From the NCBI GenBank assembly GCA_036560485.1, contig DATBRC010000020.1, positions 124,001 through 188,000 of the forward strand: a stretch of DNA of 64,000 nt. The letters are read 5' to 3'. Source of the DNA: DATBRC01 sp036560485. GTDB lineage: Bacteria > Pseudomonadota > Gammaproteobacteria > Burkholderiales > Burkholderiaceae_D. How positions within the stretch are numbered: position 1 is the stretch's first letter; each line of letters starts with the position of its first letter. Below are positions 7,519 to 16,300 of this stretch, piece after piece. The position numbers were made by a program, and so were the translations under genes. The notes below the pieces were generated by a model. The model was not told where the DNA came from and ran no database searches. It saw only the letters and a program-made list of their open reading frames with translations.

Positions 7519-7785
7519 TTATCGTCCATATGAACGTTGAACTTCACGCTGCATTCTCTCGTTAAATTCACGGTCCGAAATACTGCCAGGTGCATCCGGC
7601 CACCAACCAGCAAACAAATATCCAATGTCGCCTCCATGTACGTTATACGTCTTTGCAAAAATTCCAATTAGAAAGCCGGCCGATATTTCACCAAGCTCGC
7701 TGAACAAAGAGCGCACAATATCAGACGGCTCCTTACCCTCGTTGACCAGCTCAGCTGCTCGCACTTCGTATCGTGTCATATCCAT
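7519..7785 (-). CDS. hypothetical cassette protein, first in the array
   Basis: I do not recognise this 88-residue protein. It is acidic in its first half (YEVRAAELVNEGKEPSDIVRSL), has a hydrophobic helix (FLIGIFAKTY), then an aromatic segment (DIGYLFAGWWPD) and a basic C-terminal helix. No signal peptide is seen, so it is probably cytosolic. The start MDMTRYE lies about 14-20 bases after the attI core, the normal distance for the first cassette, which in integrons is the one best transcribed from the promoter in or near intI. It is a single complete reading frame, unlike two of the other four cassettes. A small adaptor or immunity-like role would be speculation. Confidence 0.6.
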   Translation of the reverse strand: MDMTRYEVRAAELVNEGKEPSDIVRSLFSELGEISAGFLIGIFAKTYNVHGGDIGYLFAGWWPDAPGSISDREFNERMQREVQRSYGR

Positions 7786-7798
7786 AGAAAACCACTAA

Positions 7799-7805
7799 AT
7801 TTAAC
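7799..7805 (-). other. attI-like core site
   Basis: On the minus strand the heptamer GTTAAAT matches the recombination core GTTRRRY and stands at the proximal edge of the first cassette, about 110 bases from the divergent integrase remnant. No matching palindromic partner makes an attC here, as expected for attI. The boundary is inferred from position. Confidence 0.5.
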
Positions 7806-7916
7806 TAGATATGTCCGAACGCGTACGACGCTTATTCAGACTTTGTTTAAAAAATAATTCATACGATAACTCAGCAAACCCTTAGCTGACTTGGCTTTCC
7901 AACGGCACGTTGTTTT

Positions 7917-8099
7917 TTGCTCACTATTAACAAAATCGTGAAAAGCGTCACTCCCATTCCTTTGCATTCCCCCAGATTGCTGGATCAAGTAAGAGAAGCG
8001 ATTCGTGAGCTGATGGAACCGATCGACAAGATCAGGAAGCGGTCGATCGGATTCGTTACCGATGATGACAAACCTGAGAAGCCAAAGGGAAAACGATGA
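7917..8099 (+). pseudogene. intI: integron integrase intI, N-terminal remnant
   Basis: The frame reads (from a TTG at 7917, or a GTG at 7938) a short leader, then IPLHSPRLLDQVREAIR. IntI proteins of betaproteobacteria and class 1 integrons begin with the same arrangement, a proline-rich start followed by LLDQVRE-IR. After about 30 residues the similarity stops: the next residues (ELMEPIDKIRKRS) do not continue to the conserved HYS-RTE-AY segment, and the frame ends after 60 codons. The rest of the tyrosine recombinase, including all catalytic residues (R, H, R, Y), is absent from the window. Orientation is divergent from the cassettes, as in complete integrons. An inactive remnant left by a deletion is the best reading. 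Confidence 0.62.
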
Positions 8100-8252
8100 T
8101 GGTGGGAATTGTCACAAAGTGTCTATCTGTATCGTATGCGCCTCGTGGATTCCCGCCGAGAATGACGGATCGGGACGCAGACAGTACAAGTAATGCAGCA
8201 AGGGTGTACAACACCGCCAGAGGCAATTTGTTTGACGCTCATACATAAAAAA

Positions 8253-8274
8253 ACGCACAGGATAACCTGTGCGT
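8253..8274 (-). terminator. rho-independent terminator of aceA
   Basis: A perfect nine-base stem (acgcacagg / cctgtgcgt) with a four-base loop is followed on the minus strand by seven T residues. It lies 65 bases after the aceA stop. The stretch 8100-8339 holds otherwise only a degenerate piece of a REP-like sequence. Confidence 0.85.
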
Positions 8275-8339
8275 TTTATTTTCCTGCTTCTACGAAGAGC
8301 GGTAACTCCTCGCGTCAGCATAACCTGAAGGGTTTCAGA

Positions 8340-9650
8340 TTAATGGAATTGCTCTTCTTCGGTCGAACCTGTCAGCGCTTTCACTGAAGACGTACCGCCC
8401 TGGATCACTGTGGTGACGTCGTCGAAGTAGCCTGCGCCAACTTCCTGCTGGTGCGACACGAAGGTGTAACCCTTGTCGCGTGCTGCGAATTCCTGCTCTT
8501 GCACCATGTTCACATAGTGCTTCATGCCTTCGCCGCGTGCGTATGCGTGCGCGAACTGGAAGGTGTTGAACCAGTTGATGTGGATACCAGCCAGTGTGAT
8601 GAACTGATACTTGTAACCGAGTTCGGACAGTTTTTCCTGGAATTCGGCGATCTGCTTGTCGTCCAGGTTCTTCTTCCAGTTGAACGATGGCGAGCAGTTG
8701 TAGGACAACAGTTTGCCTGGGCACTTGGCGTGCACGGCTTGTGCGAACTCGCGTGCGAAGCCGATATCCGGTACGCCGGTTTCACACCAGACCAAGTCAG
8801 CGAACGGAGCGTAAGCAACACCGCGGCTGATCGATTGCTCGAGGCCGTTCTTGACGCGGTAGAAACCTTCCTGGGTGCGCTCACCGGTCAGGAATGGCTT
8901 GTCGTTTGCATCGTGATCGGAAGTGATCAGGTTAGCGGCTTCAGCATCGGTACGTGCCAGAACGATGGTCGAAACGCCCATGACGTCAGCAGCGAAACGT
9001 GCAGCGGTCAGCTTTTCGATCGCTTCTTGTGTTGGAACCAGAACCTTGCCGCCCATGTGGCCGCACTTCTTCACTGCTGCCAGTTGGTCTTCGAAGTGAA
9101 CGCCTGCAGCGCCGGCAGCGATCATGTTCTTCATCAGTTCGAAAGCATTCAGCACGCCGCCGAAACCAGCTTCTGCGTCAGCGACGATCGGCAGGAAGTA
9201 GTCGACGAATTCCTTGTCGCCAGGGTTGATACCACGCGACCATTGAATTTCGTCAGCGCGCTTGAATGTGTTGTTGATACGGCGAACCATGGTCGGCACC
9301 GAATCGTATGCGTACAACGATTGGTCAGGGTACATGGTTTCGGAAGTATTGCCGTCTGCGGCAACTTGCCAGCCTGACAGATAGACGGCTTCCAGGCCGG
9401 CTTTCGCTTGTTGCATTGCTTGTCCAGCGGTGATCGCGCCGAATGCGTTTACATAACCTTTCTTTGCGCCGCCGTTGACTTTTGCCCACAGCTTTTCAGC
9501 ACCGGCCTTGGCCAAGGTGTATTCCGGCTGCATGCTGCCGCGCAGACGAACGACGTCTTCTGCTGTGTAGTTACGCTTGACGCTTTTCCAGCGTGGATTT
9601 TCGGCCCAGTCTTTCTTGAGTGCTGCGATTTGCTGTTCACGTGTTGCCAT
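8340..9650 (-). CDS. aceA: isocitrate lyase
   Basis: The 436-residue enzyme contains the catalytic KKCGHMGGK signature, with the nucleophilic cysteine at about residue 196. Upstream lies the substrate-binding SGWQVAAD and [10 protein letters not shown] (metal-binding aspartate), and downstream the HPSF-like [10 protein letters not shown] loop. It splits isocitrate to succinate and glyoxylate, the first step of the glyoxylate shunt that allows growth on acetate or fatty acids. The start MATREQQI at 9650 is chosen over ATGACC at 9656 because AGGAGA then has normal spacing. Malate synthase is not in the window. The neighbouring divergent CoA-transferase also acts in acyl/acetate metabolism. A strong terminator follows. 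Confidence 0.96.
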   Translation of the reverse strand: MATREQQIAALKKDWAENPRWKSVKRNYTAEDVVRLRGSMQPEYTLAKAGAEKLWAKVNGGAKKGYVNAFGAITAGQAMQQAKAGLEAVYLSGWQVAADGNTSETMYPDQSLYAYDSVPTMVRRINNTFKRADEIQWSRGINPGDKEFVDYFLPIVADAEAGFGGVLNAFELMKNMIAAGAAGVHFEDQLAAVKKCGHMGGKVLVPTQEAIEKLTAARFAADVMGVSTIVLARTDAEAANLITSDHDANDKPFLTGERTQEGFYRVKNGLEQSISRGVAYAPFADLVWCETGVPDIGFAREFAQAVHAKCPGKLLSYNCSPSFNWKKNLDDKQIAEFQEKLSELGYKYQFITLAGIHINWFNTFQFAHAYARGEGMKHYVNMVQEQEFAARDKGYTFVSHQQEVGAGYFDDVTTVIQGGTSSVKALTGSTEEEQFH

Positions 9651-10084
9651 GGTCATTCTCCTGTGGGTAACGAAGTGTGTATCGGGATAAAACTAAACTG
9701 AATTCGTATGGATGAATCATAAGGGTTTTTTTGCGCGGCAACAAGGTCTTATATAAGACATATAACTAAATTTTTTCTTTTTATATTCATGTACTTAACA
9801 GTATATTTTCGTGATACGAAATAAAATTTCTTAAAATGAGAGAAACTCAGGAGACACAATCACCCTCTTTTTTCATAATACGGGATGCATTTTTTGGAAT
9901 ATGAAATGGAATCAAAAAATCATGAAAGAAGAAACGATTATTTTGGTCGCAGGAATTCAACAATATATAGGCTCAACACGAAAATATTGACTACAGGTAT
10001 GTTCTTTAGACGTCGAGAATAATAATATGATGGCACTTAGTATATGCGCTGCGCTTAACCAACTGCTCTGAAGAAGGAAACACT
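9651..10084. promoter_or_regulatory. divergent control region of aceA and the CoA-transferase
   Basis: This 434-base AT-rich stretch has no gene. It carries the perfect 14-base palindrome GTCTTATATAAGAC at 9746-9759, about 95 bases upstream of the aceA start, a good candidate operator for a dimeric regulator; TTATATAA-centred sites are typical of GntR-family regulators of central metabolism, which is an inference. An AAGAAGGAAA ribosome binding site precedes the CoA-transferase start at 10085. A run of A- and T-tracts between 9760 and 9960 suggests intrinsic curvature. Confidence 0.5.
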
Positions 10085-12082
10085 ATGCTAACGTTTGGTC
10101 AAGAATTCACCCAAGGCAGCGGCAAGCGCATCAAAATCGTGAGCGCCTCTGATGCCGTGAAGCTGATCCATTCAGGTAACACGATCGCTACCGGCGGATT
10201 TGTTGGCATCGGTGTGCCGGAAGAGCTCTTGCTTGCACTGGAACAACACTTCCTTGATTCCCAAGCAGAAGATGGCAGCACAGCGGACCCAAGAGATCTG
10301 ACACTGATCTATGCAGCAGGCCAGGGAGACGGCAAAGAAAAGGGCCTGAATCATCTTGGTCATGATGGCCTGCTCAAGCGCGTGATCGGCGGACATTGGG
10401 GTTTGGCGCCCAAAATACAGCGGCTGGCAATCGACAACAAGATTGAAGCGTACAACTTGCCGCAAGGCGTGATCTCCCATCTCTATCGCGACATTGCAGC
10501 CAAACGGCCGGGCCATTTGACGCGGGTGGGACTGGAAACCTTTGTCGATCCACGCAATGGCGGCGGCAAACTGAATGCACGTACCACACAGGACCTGGTT
10601 CGTTTGCTCGACATCGATGGTGAAGATTTTCTGTTCTACAAAGCATTGCCGATTGACGTCGCATTGATACGCGCGACAACAGCAGACCCCGACGGCAATC
10701 TGACGATGGAACGTGAAGCACTGACGCTGGAAATGCTGTCGCTGGCAATGGCAGCGCACAATTCAGGCGGCATTGTGATCGCACAGGTGGAACGCATCGC
10801 CGACCGCGATACATTGAATCCACGCCTGGTCAAAATCCCCGGCATCCTGGTCGATTGTGTAGTGGTCGCCGAACCACTTCACCATTGGCAAACATTCGCC
10901 GAGCCGTATAACGCTGCCTTCAGCGGCGAACTGCGCGTACCTGTCAGCAGTATCAAGCCGATGCCGATCAACGAACGCAAGATCATTGCACGCCGTGCCG
11001 CATTCGAATTGAGTGCCAATAGCGTAGTCAATCTCGGCATCGGCATGCCGGAAGGCGTCGCCAGCATTGCCAACGAAGAACGTGTGATCGATTTGTTGAC
11101 GCTGACCACGGAGCCAGGCGTGATCGGCGGCATTCCTGCTACCGGCGTTAATTTTGGCGCCGGCGTCAATACGCAAGCCATCATCGACCAACCATATCAG
11201 TTCGACTTCTATGACGGCGGTGGCCTGGACATTGCATTCCTCGGGTTGGCGGAAGCAGACAAGGACGGGAGCGTCAACGTCAGCAAATTCGGCACGCGCC
11301 TGGCGGGCGCGGGCGGCTTTATCAATATCAGCCAAAGCGCCAAGCGCGTGGTATTCGTCGGCTGCTTCAGCTCCTGCAAACAAGTATTCCATGTGAAAAA
11401 TGGCGAGTTGATGATTGAAGGCGAAGGTGGCGCCTGCAAATTCGTCGAATCGGTGCAGCACCTGACCTTTAACGGCAAGCACGCACAAAAACAAGGCAAG
11501 CCAGTCCTCTACATCACGGAACGTTGTGTGTTCGAGCTGGTGCGCGATGGATTGGAATTGATTGAAATCGCCCCTGGCATCGATCTGGAGCGCGATATCC
11601 TGTCGCAAATGGCTTTCCGCCCTCGTATATCAAACGACTTGCGCAAGATGGATGCACGCATCTTCAAGACCGAACCAATGGGTTTGCGCGACATCATGCT
11701 ATCGGTGCCGCTCGAACATCGCGTGCGCTATGACCATCAACGGAATACGTTATTCATCAACTTTGAAGGCTTCAGTGTTCATGACAATGCAGACGTTGAA
11801 GCCATCCGCAAACAAGTCATCCACGCTCTCCGAGATGTCCCGGAAAAAGTAAAAACTGTCGTCAATTACGATAACTTCTCGATTCTGCCTGACTTAATTG
11901 ACAACTACGCCAAGATGGTGAAAGAACTCACCGAAAAATATTATCTTTCTGTGACAAGGTATTCGACCAGCGGCTTCTTGCGTGCGAAATTGGGAGCCGC
12001 ATTGGCCAATCGCGACGCACCGCCCCACATCCATGAAAGCCATGATGAAGCGACCTCTTTCAATACTGATTTACAGTCATAG
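10085..12082 (+). CDS. class I acyl-CoA:carboxylate CoA-transferase with C-terminal extension
   Basis: The 665-residue protein holds fused alpha and beta halves of a class I CoA-transferase. The first half has the glycine-rich [16 protein letters not shown] and the [19 protein letters not shown] segment; the second has [11 protein letters not shown] and the catalytic glutamate E343 in TTEPGVIGG, followed by FGAGVN. This is the propionate/acetate CoA-transferase (Pct, YdiF) type of about 530 residues. About 130 further residues follow ([10 protein letters not shown] to the end), with a conserved-looking [10 protein letters not shown] and [10 protein letters not shown], a separate small domain of unknown role. 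The gene is divergent from aceA, suggesting a role in activating short-chain acids. Exact acids used are not determinable. Confidence 0.85.
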   Translation: MLTFGQEFTQGSGKRIKIVSASDAVKLIHSGNTIATGGFVGIGVPEELLLALEQHFLDSQAEDGSTADPRDLTLIYAAGQGDGKEKGLNHLGHDGLLKRVIGGHWGLAPKIQRLAIDNKIEAYNLPQGVISHLYRDIAAKRPGHLTRVGLETFVDPRNGGGKLNARTTQDLVRLLDIDGEDFLFYKALPIDVALIRATTADPDGNLTMEREALTLEMLSLAMAAHNSGGIVIAQVERIADRDTLNPRLVKIPGILVDCVVVAEPLHHWQTFAEPYNAAFSGELRVPVSSIKPMPINERKIIARRAAFELSANSVVNLGIGMPEGVASIANEERVIDLLTLTTEPGVIGGIPATGVNFGAGVNTQAIIDQPYQFDFYDGGGLDIAFLGLAEADKDGSVNVSKFGTRLAGAGGFINISQSAKRVVFVGCFSSCKQVFHVKNGELMIEGEGGACKFVESVQHLTFNGKHAQKQGKPVLYITERCVFELVRDGLELIEIAPGIDLERDILSQMAFRPRISNDLRKMDARIFKTEPMGLRDIMLSVPLEHRVRYDHQRNTLFINFEGFSVHDNADVEAIRKQVIHALRDVPEKVKTVVNYDNFSILPDLIDNYAKMVKELTEKYYLSVTRYSTSGFLRAKLGAALANRDAPPHIHESHDEATSFNTDLQS

Positions 12083-12162
12083 AAACATGGGGTAATGTGG
12101 TGAATTCAATGTCCGAATCGGAAATAAAAGAATAAAAATATGCTCAGGGAGAGAGTGAAACG

Positions 12163-13362
12163 ATGAATATCAGCGACCTGCATTTTCTGGTTGCCGAAGA
12201 CAATGAGTTCCAGCGGCGTTGGTTGGTCGTTATGCTGTCCAATCTCGGCGCCAACCATATTGTTGAAGCAGAAGACGGACATACTGCATTAAGTATCCTG
12301 CATGACTCTCCAGAATCGATCGATATCTGCTTCATTGATCTGAATATGCCGGGCATGGACGGTCTGGAATTGATCCGCCATATGGCCAAGGAAGAGAATC
12401 CTCCTTCCATCATCCTGGCCAGCGCTCTTGATCCTTCGCTGGTGTTTTCGGTCGAGACAATGTCCAAGGCATATGGCGTCAACCTGCTTGGCACAATCGC
12501 CAAGCCTGCGACACCGGAAAATCTGATTGAATTAATTGGTCTCTATGAACCGAGGCATGCGACAGATAGCGCTACCGCATCATCCGGTCCGACATTTACG
12601 CTTGAACAAATTGCGCATGGATTAAGTCATGATGAATTCCTGCCTTATTTCCAACCCAAGGTTGAAATAGCAACAGGACATATCAAGAGTGCAGAAGCCT
12701 TTGCACGCTGGAATCATCCAGTACACGGACTGCTTTTCCCTGCCGTCTTTCTGTCAAAGCTGGAAGGGACTGAACATCTGAATACGTTCAGCCGGATCAT
12801 TATCGAAAAATCTGCTGCAGCTTGCCGGGTATGGAACGATCTTGATTTTCCCATTTCGGTTTCAATCAACATCGCATCCAGTTCATTGGTAGATGAAGGA
12901 TGTGCGGAACGCATTGCTGCCATCGTTGCAAAACATGGCGTTGATGCACAGCGCATCACATTGGAAATCACCGAATCGGCGGCAAGAATCAATAATCCGC
13001 ACTATCTGGAAAATCTGGCGCGACTGCGGATGAAAGGATTCGTTTTGGCGATCGATGATTTCGGGACAGGCCACGCCAGCATGCAGGAATTGCTGAGGAT
13101 TCCTTTTTCCGAAGTAAAGATCGATCGCTCATTTGTAGCCGGCGCATCGAAAAACGAATCGATCAGATTGGTGCTGAGTTCAAATCTTGAACTCGCACAT
13201 AAACTCAATCGGCAATCGACAGCGGTCGGTGTCGAGACACGTCATGACTGGGATCTTTTACTGCACTTGGGATGTACGCATGCCCAAGGCTATTACATCG
13301 CCAAGCCGATGGAGAGCAATGTGCTGCCTGCCTGGATGGATGAGTGGGCGCAATTCTTTTAA
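12163..13362 (+). CDS. response regulator with C-terminal EAL phosphodiesterase domain
   Basis: Residues 5-125 form a receiver domain with the acidic pair E12/D13, the phospho-acceptor D59 (FIDLNMPGMDG) and K114. Residues 145-395 form an EAL domain. The signature is EAF-ARW (E178) instead of EALxRW, while the remaining catalytic residues look present: N in SINIAS, E in LEITES, DD in IDDFGTG, K in VKIDRSFV, E in GVET and Q in QGYY. The protein probably hydrolyses cyclic di-GMP in response to phosphorylation, like VieA/RocR-type regulators. GGGAGAGAG precedes the ATG. No sensor kinase is adjacent. It ends seven bases from the convergent tamB. Confidence 0.87.
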   Translation: MNISDLHFLVAEDNEFQRRWLVVMLSNLGANHIVEAEDGHTALSILHDSPESIDICFIDLNMPGMDGLELIRHMAKEENPPSIILASALDPSLVFSVETMSKAYGVNLLGTIAKPATPENLIELIGLYEPRHATDSATASSGPTFTLEQIAHGLSHDEFLPYFQPKVEIATGHIKSAEAFARWNHPVHGLLFPAVFLSKLEGTEHLNTFSRIIIEKSAAACRVWNDLDFPISVSINIASSSLVDEGCAERIAAIVAKHGVDAQRITLEITESAARINNPHYLENLARLRMKGFVLAIDDFGTGHASMQELLRIPFSEVKIDRSFVAGASKNESIRLVLSSNLELAHKLNRQSTAVGVETRHDWDLLLHLGCTHAQGYYIAKPMESNVLPAWMDEWAQFF

Positions 13363-13368
13363 AACATC

Positions 13369-16300
13369 TCAATCAAACAAGAAATTAAAAAACAACGAGA
13401 TAGCACTGCGTGTACCCGTCTCAGCTTCCACCGACAATCGTTTTGATAATGTATAACGCAGATGCAGCACATTGCTTATGGACTCAATGCCTTGTTCATA
13501 ACTGACTTCCAGTTTTGACGATAGCCGTTTTCCCAACGTGACGACACGTTGCTGTGTGTTGGTTTGATCTGTCTTGATATTGATTTCATCCAGCCCGAAT
13601 GCGCCGGCGAGTTGCGATTGCACGCCACCGGATTCACGCCCTGACAACAATGCACTTGCAGCCGCTTGTAATACACTCAAATCAGAACCACCCGCTGTAT
13701 CCAATCCATGACCGAGCACCAGCCATGATAATTTCTCCGTATCCGGGACCGATGGCTCGGATACCAGCGTGATATGTGGCGTCAGTACGGTGCCGCTGAC
13801 CGAAACACCCACCTCGACTTCCTGACCGCGCTGCATGGCGAGAATATCCAACGCAGGATTACCGATTGGACCGTTAAAGAGCAACTCGCCTTTTTCAATG
13901 GCGAGCTTGTGACCGTAAGCGTTATAAGTGCCTTTGATGACGGTCAGAGTACCTTGCGCACGCAATGCCTGTCTGGTATCGCTGGTCACATGAATTTGCC
14001 CTGCCAATATCGCATCCAGTCCACGCCCCTGCAATGTGATACCGTCACCAAGTGAGACTTTGACGTCAGTGTCTGCGACCATGCGATTGGCCGGCTTCTG
14101 CTTGTGTCCGACGATTACGACGTCATCCGATAATCCTGGACTATCCGCCCGACCGATATCGAAAAATCCCGAATTGACATTGAATGCTCCAGTAATTTTT
14201 ATCCTGCTTTTAATTCCGGCGGCAGGAATGCCGCTTTGTATATTGCTGTCATTCCAATCGATCTGGCTTTGACCGCTGACGACAAGCCTGCGGTCAATGC
14301 GATTGAACAAGACAAAACGATCCGCTTTTAATGCGAGGTGTGCGACAGTTTTGCCGTCAGTCCATTTGATCGGTCCGGTGACATCAACATCGCCATCCAC
14401 ACTTTGGAAACGTAATTGTTTGACGACCAATCCATCGTTCTGGAATTCACCATCCAGCGTACCGTTGCGTAAATCAATTCCCTGCTCCATAAAAAACAGA
14501 CGCAATCCACGCGCAGCAATGTTCCCGGTAAAACGGGGATCAGCATAGGTACCCTTCATCGAAACCGTACTTTGCAAACGACCATCTGCCATCAGTCCCG
14601 GTGAAATCAAGGAGCCGATCCAGTTTAATGACGGAATATCGAGCTTGGCCGCGCCTGACAACGGCGTATTGGGCACGATCGAAAAACGATTTGCGCCACT
14701 CGCCAGATTGGCTGTTGCATTCACATCGATATGTCCGACTTGCTGACCATCCGCATTGAAGCGCAACATCAGATGGCCGTTCGTTGCCTGCACATTTGCA
14801 TCCAGATTACGCAAACCCAGCGGCACTGATGCACTACCCTTCATCATGATGTCGCCACTTTGGCGGCGCACCTTGATGCTGCCGTTGACGGTATTGGCAA
14901 GATCGAGATTCCATTCGCCGGCAAGTTGCAAGTCAGACGTCAGCATGGGTTGTTGATTGGCGAATTGGAGCAACGACATGATCTGCAACCGTTCAAAATT
15001 TCCGCGCGTAACAATGTTGTTTTGATCGCGAATGAATTGGTCGATAGCGAGATGCCCGTCATTGGCATCCAATACAAAATGATCCAGCTGCATGCGCTGT
15101 CGCGATACGGTAAGCGGCGCAGCCTCTGCAAGATGACCGACCACGCGGCCTTCACCCTCCATTCGATTAATAGTTCCTTGCCAACGTGCTGCACTGCCTA
15201 GATCCTTAAATCCTCCATCCATCTTGAGCATCCACTTTTGGTCGATCTCCGCCATCGATGCATCAATGATATGCCTTGCGGTTGTACCCTGCGCCACCAC
15301 GGAAAAATATTCTGCCTTGATTTGTGCCATGATCAAATCATCGCCCTGAATATTCATCGCCAATGGCGCAGTCGCTTGCGGAGAAAATTGTAGATGGGCT
15401 GTCAGTGCGGCCAACTTCCGATCCACCATTTCCAATCCATTTGCAGATGCGTCCAGTGCAACCGTCTTGAGGAAGAATGGTTGATTGCGGTCGACGATGG
15501 CCATCACTTTTCCTTGCGTCTTTGCAAGTTGCAATTGATTTGGCATCTGGATCTTGTCACCGGTCCACATGACATCAATGTGTGGCTGGTTAAAAGTGCC
15601 ACGCGCACTTCCATGCGCCTGAAAAACACCACCATAACCTGCGCCCAATTGTTCCAGATTCGGTGCGTCCAGCGTGAATAGCAATTGCGTATCGCCTCCG
15701 GATAATTCACCATTGATTTGCAGGCGATTGGCGCCAATCGCAAGCAGCATCCTGGGCACAAGTAATCGGTCGGCGCGCAATTGTGCTTTCCCCTCACCTT
15801 CTAAAGCTTGGCCAGCCAATTGGCTGTCCATAATATTGAACGCCAGATCCGCCATCAGCTTAGGTTGCCGTGCACCGCGCAATGAAAATTTGCCATTGAG
15901 ATCCATATCAGGGAAGGAATCGAATGTGCCTAATTCCTGCAAGCGGAAATGATTCATTCTGCCTTCTGCGCTGAATGCATTCTGCTCCGATAAATCGAAC
16001 TGTCCGGCGGCCTGTACGTTGCCCTTGCCTAGCGCAAGTTCAGCACGCTCTACCGTAATATGATCGTCGGCCATCGTTGCATGAGCAGACAATGCAATCT
16101 TGTTTTTGCCGAATGGCTCGCTCAATTCTGCTGCGAGGGTCTGCTTGTTTGCCACATGTTTGATGCCAACTTGACCGCCAAGCTGCGTTGATTGCAGGCG
16201 CTGATCCAGTCGGCGCAAGTCCAACGCTTTCAAATCAAGCGAAAGATCGAGTGCGCCATTTGCATATTGGCCATTACCGTTGATAATGCCAGCAGGCTGT

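Larger units (their letters stand above)
5726..8099. mobile_element. decayed chromosomal integron (intI remnant, attI core, five cassettes)
   Basis: Five genes are packed on the minus strand, separated by short palindromic sites with the attC end signatures RYYYAAC and GTTRRRY. The stop codons of several genes lie inside or next to these sites. Upstream of the first cassette is a divergent open frame whose first 30 residues look like the start of an integron integrase, and between them is an isolated GTTAAAT core fitting attI. This is the classical intI-attI-cassette layout. The integrase is truncated, one cassette gene has an in-frame stop, another is frameshifted, and the last attC keeps only one end. 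The element therefore looks immobile in itself, although a foreign integrase could still use the attC sites. Confidence 0.8.

Noticed and set aside
8146..8167. Sequence resembling one half of the REP-type repeat (ggattcccgcc...aatgacg)
   Set aside because: Only one degenerate half is present and it does not form a palindrome.
8451..9377. 308-codon open frame on the plus strand
   Set aside because: It is antisense to aceA, which has all catalytic motifs; the frame has no domain character.
10763..11608. 281-codon open frame on the minus strand
   Set aside because: Antisense to the CoA-transferase; arises from codon bias.
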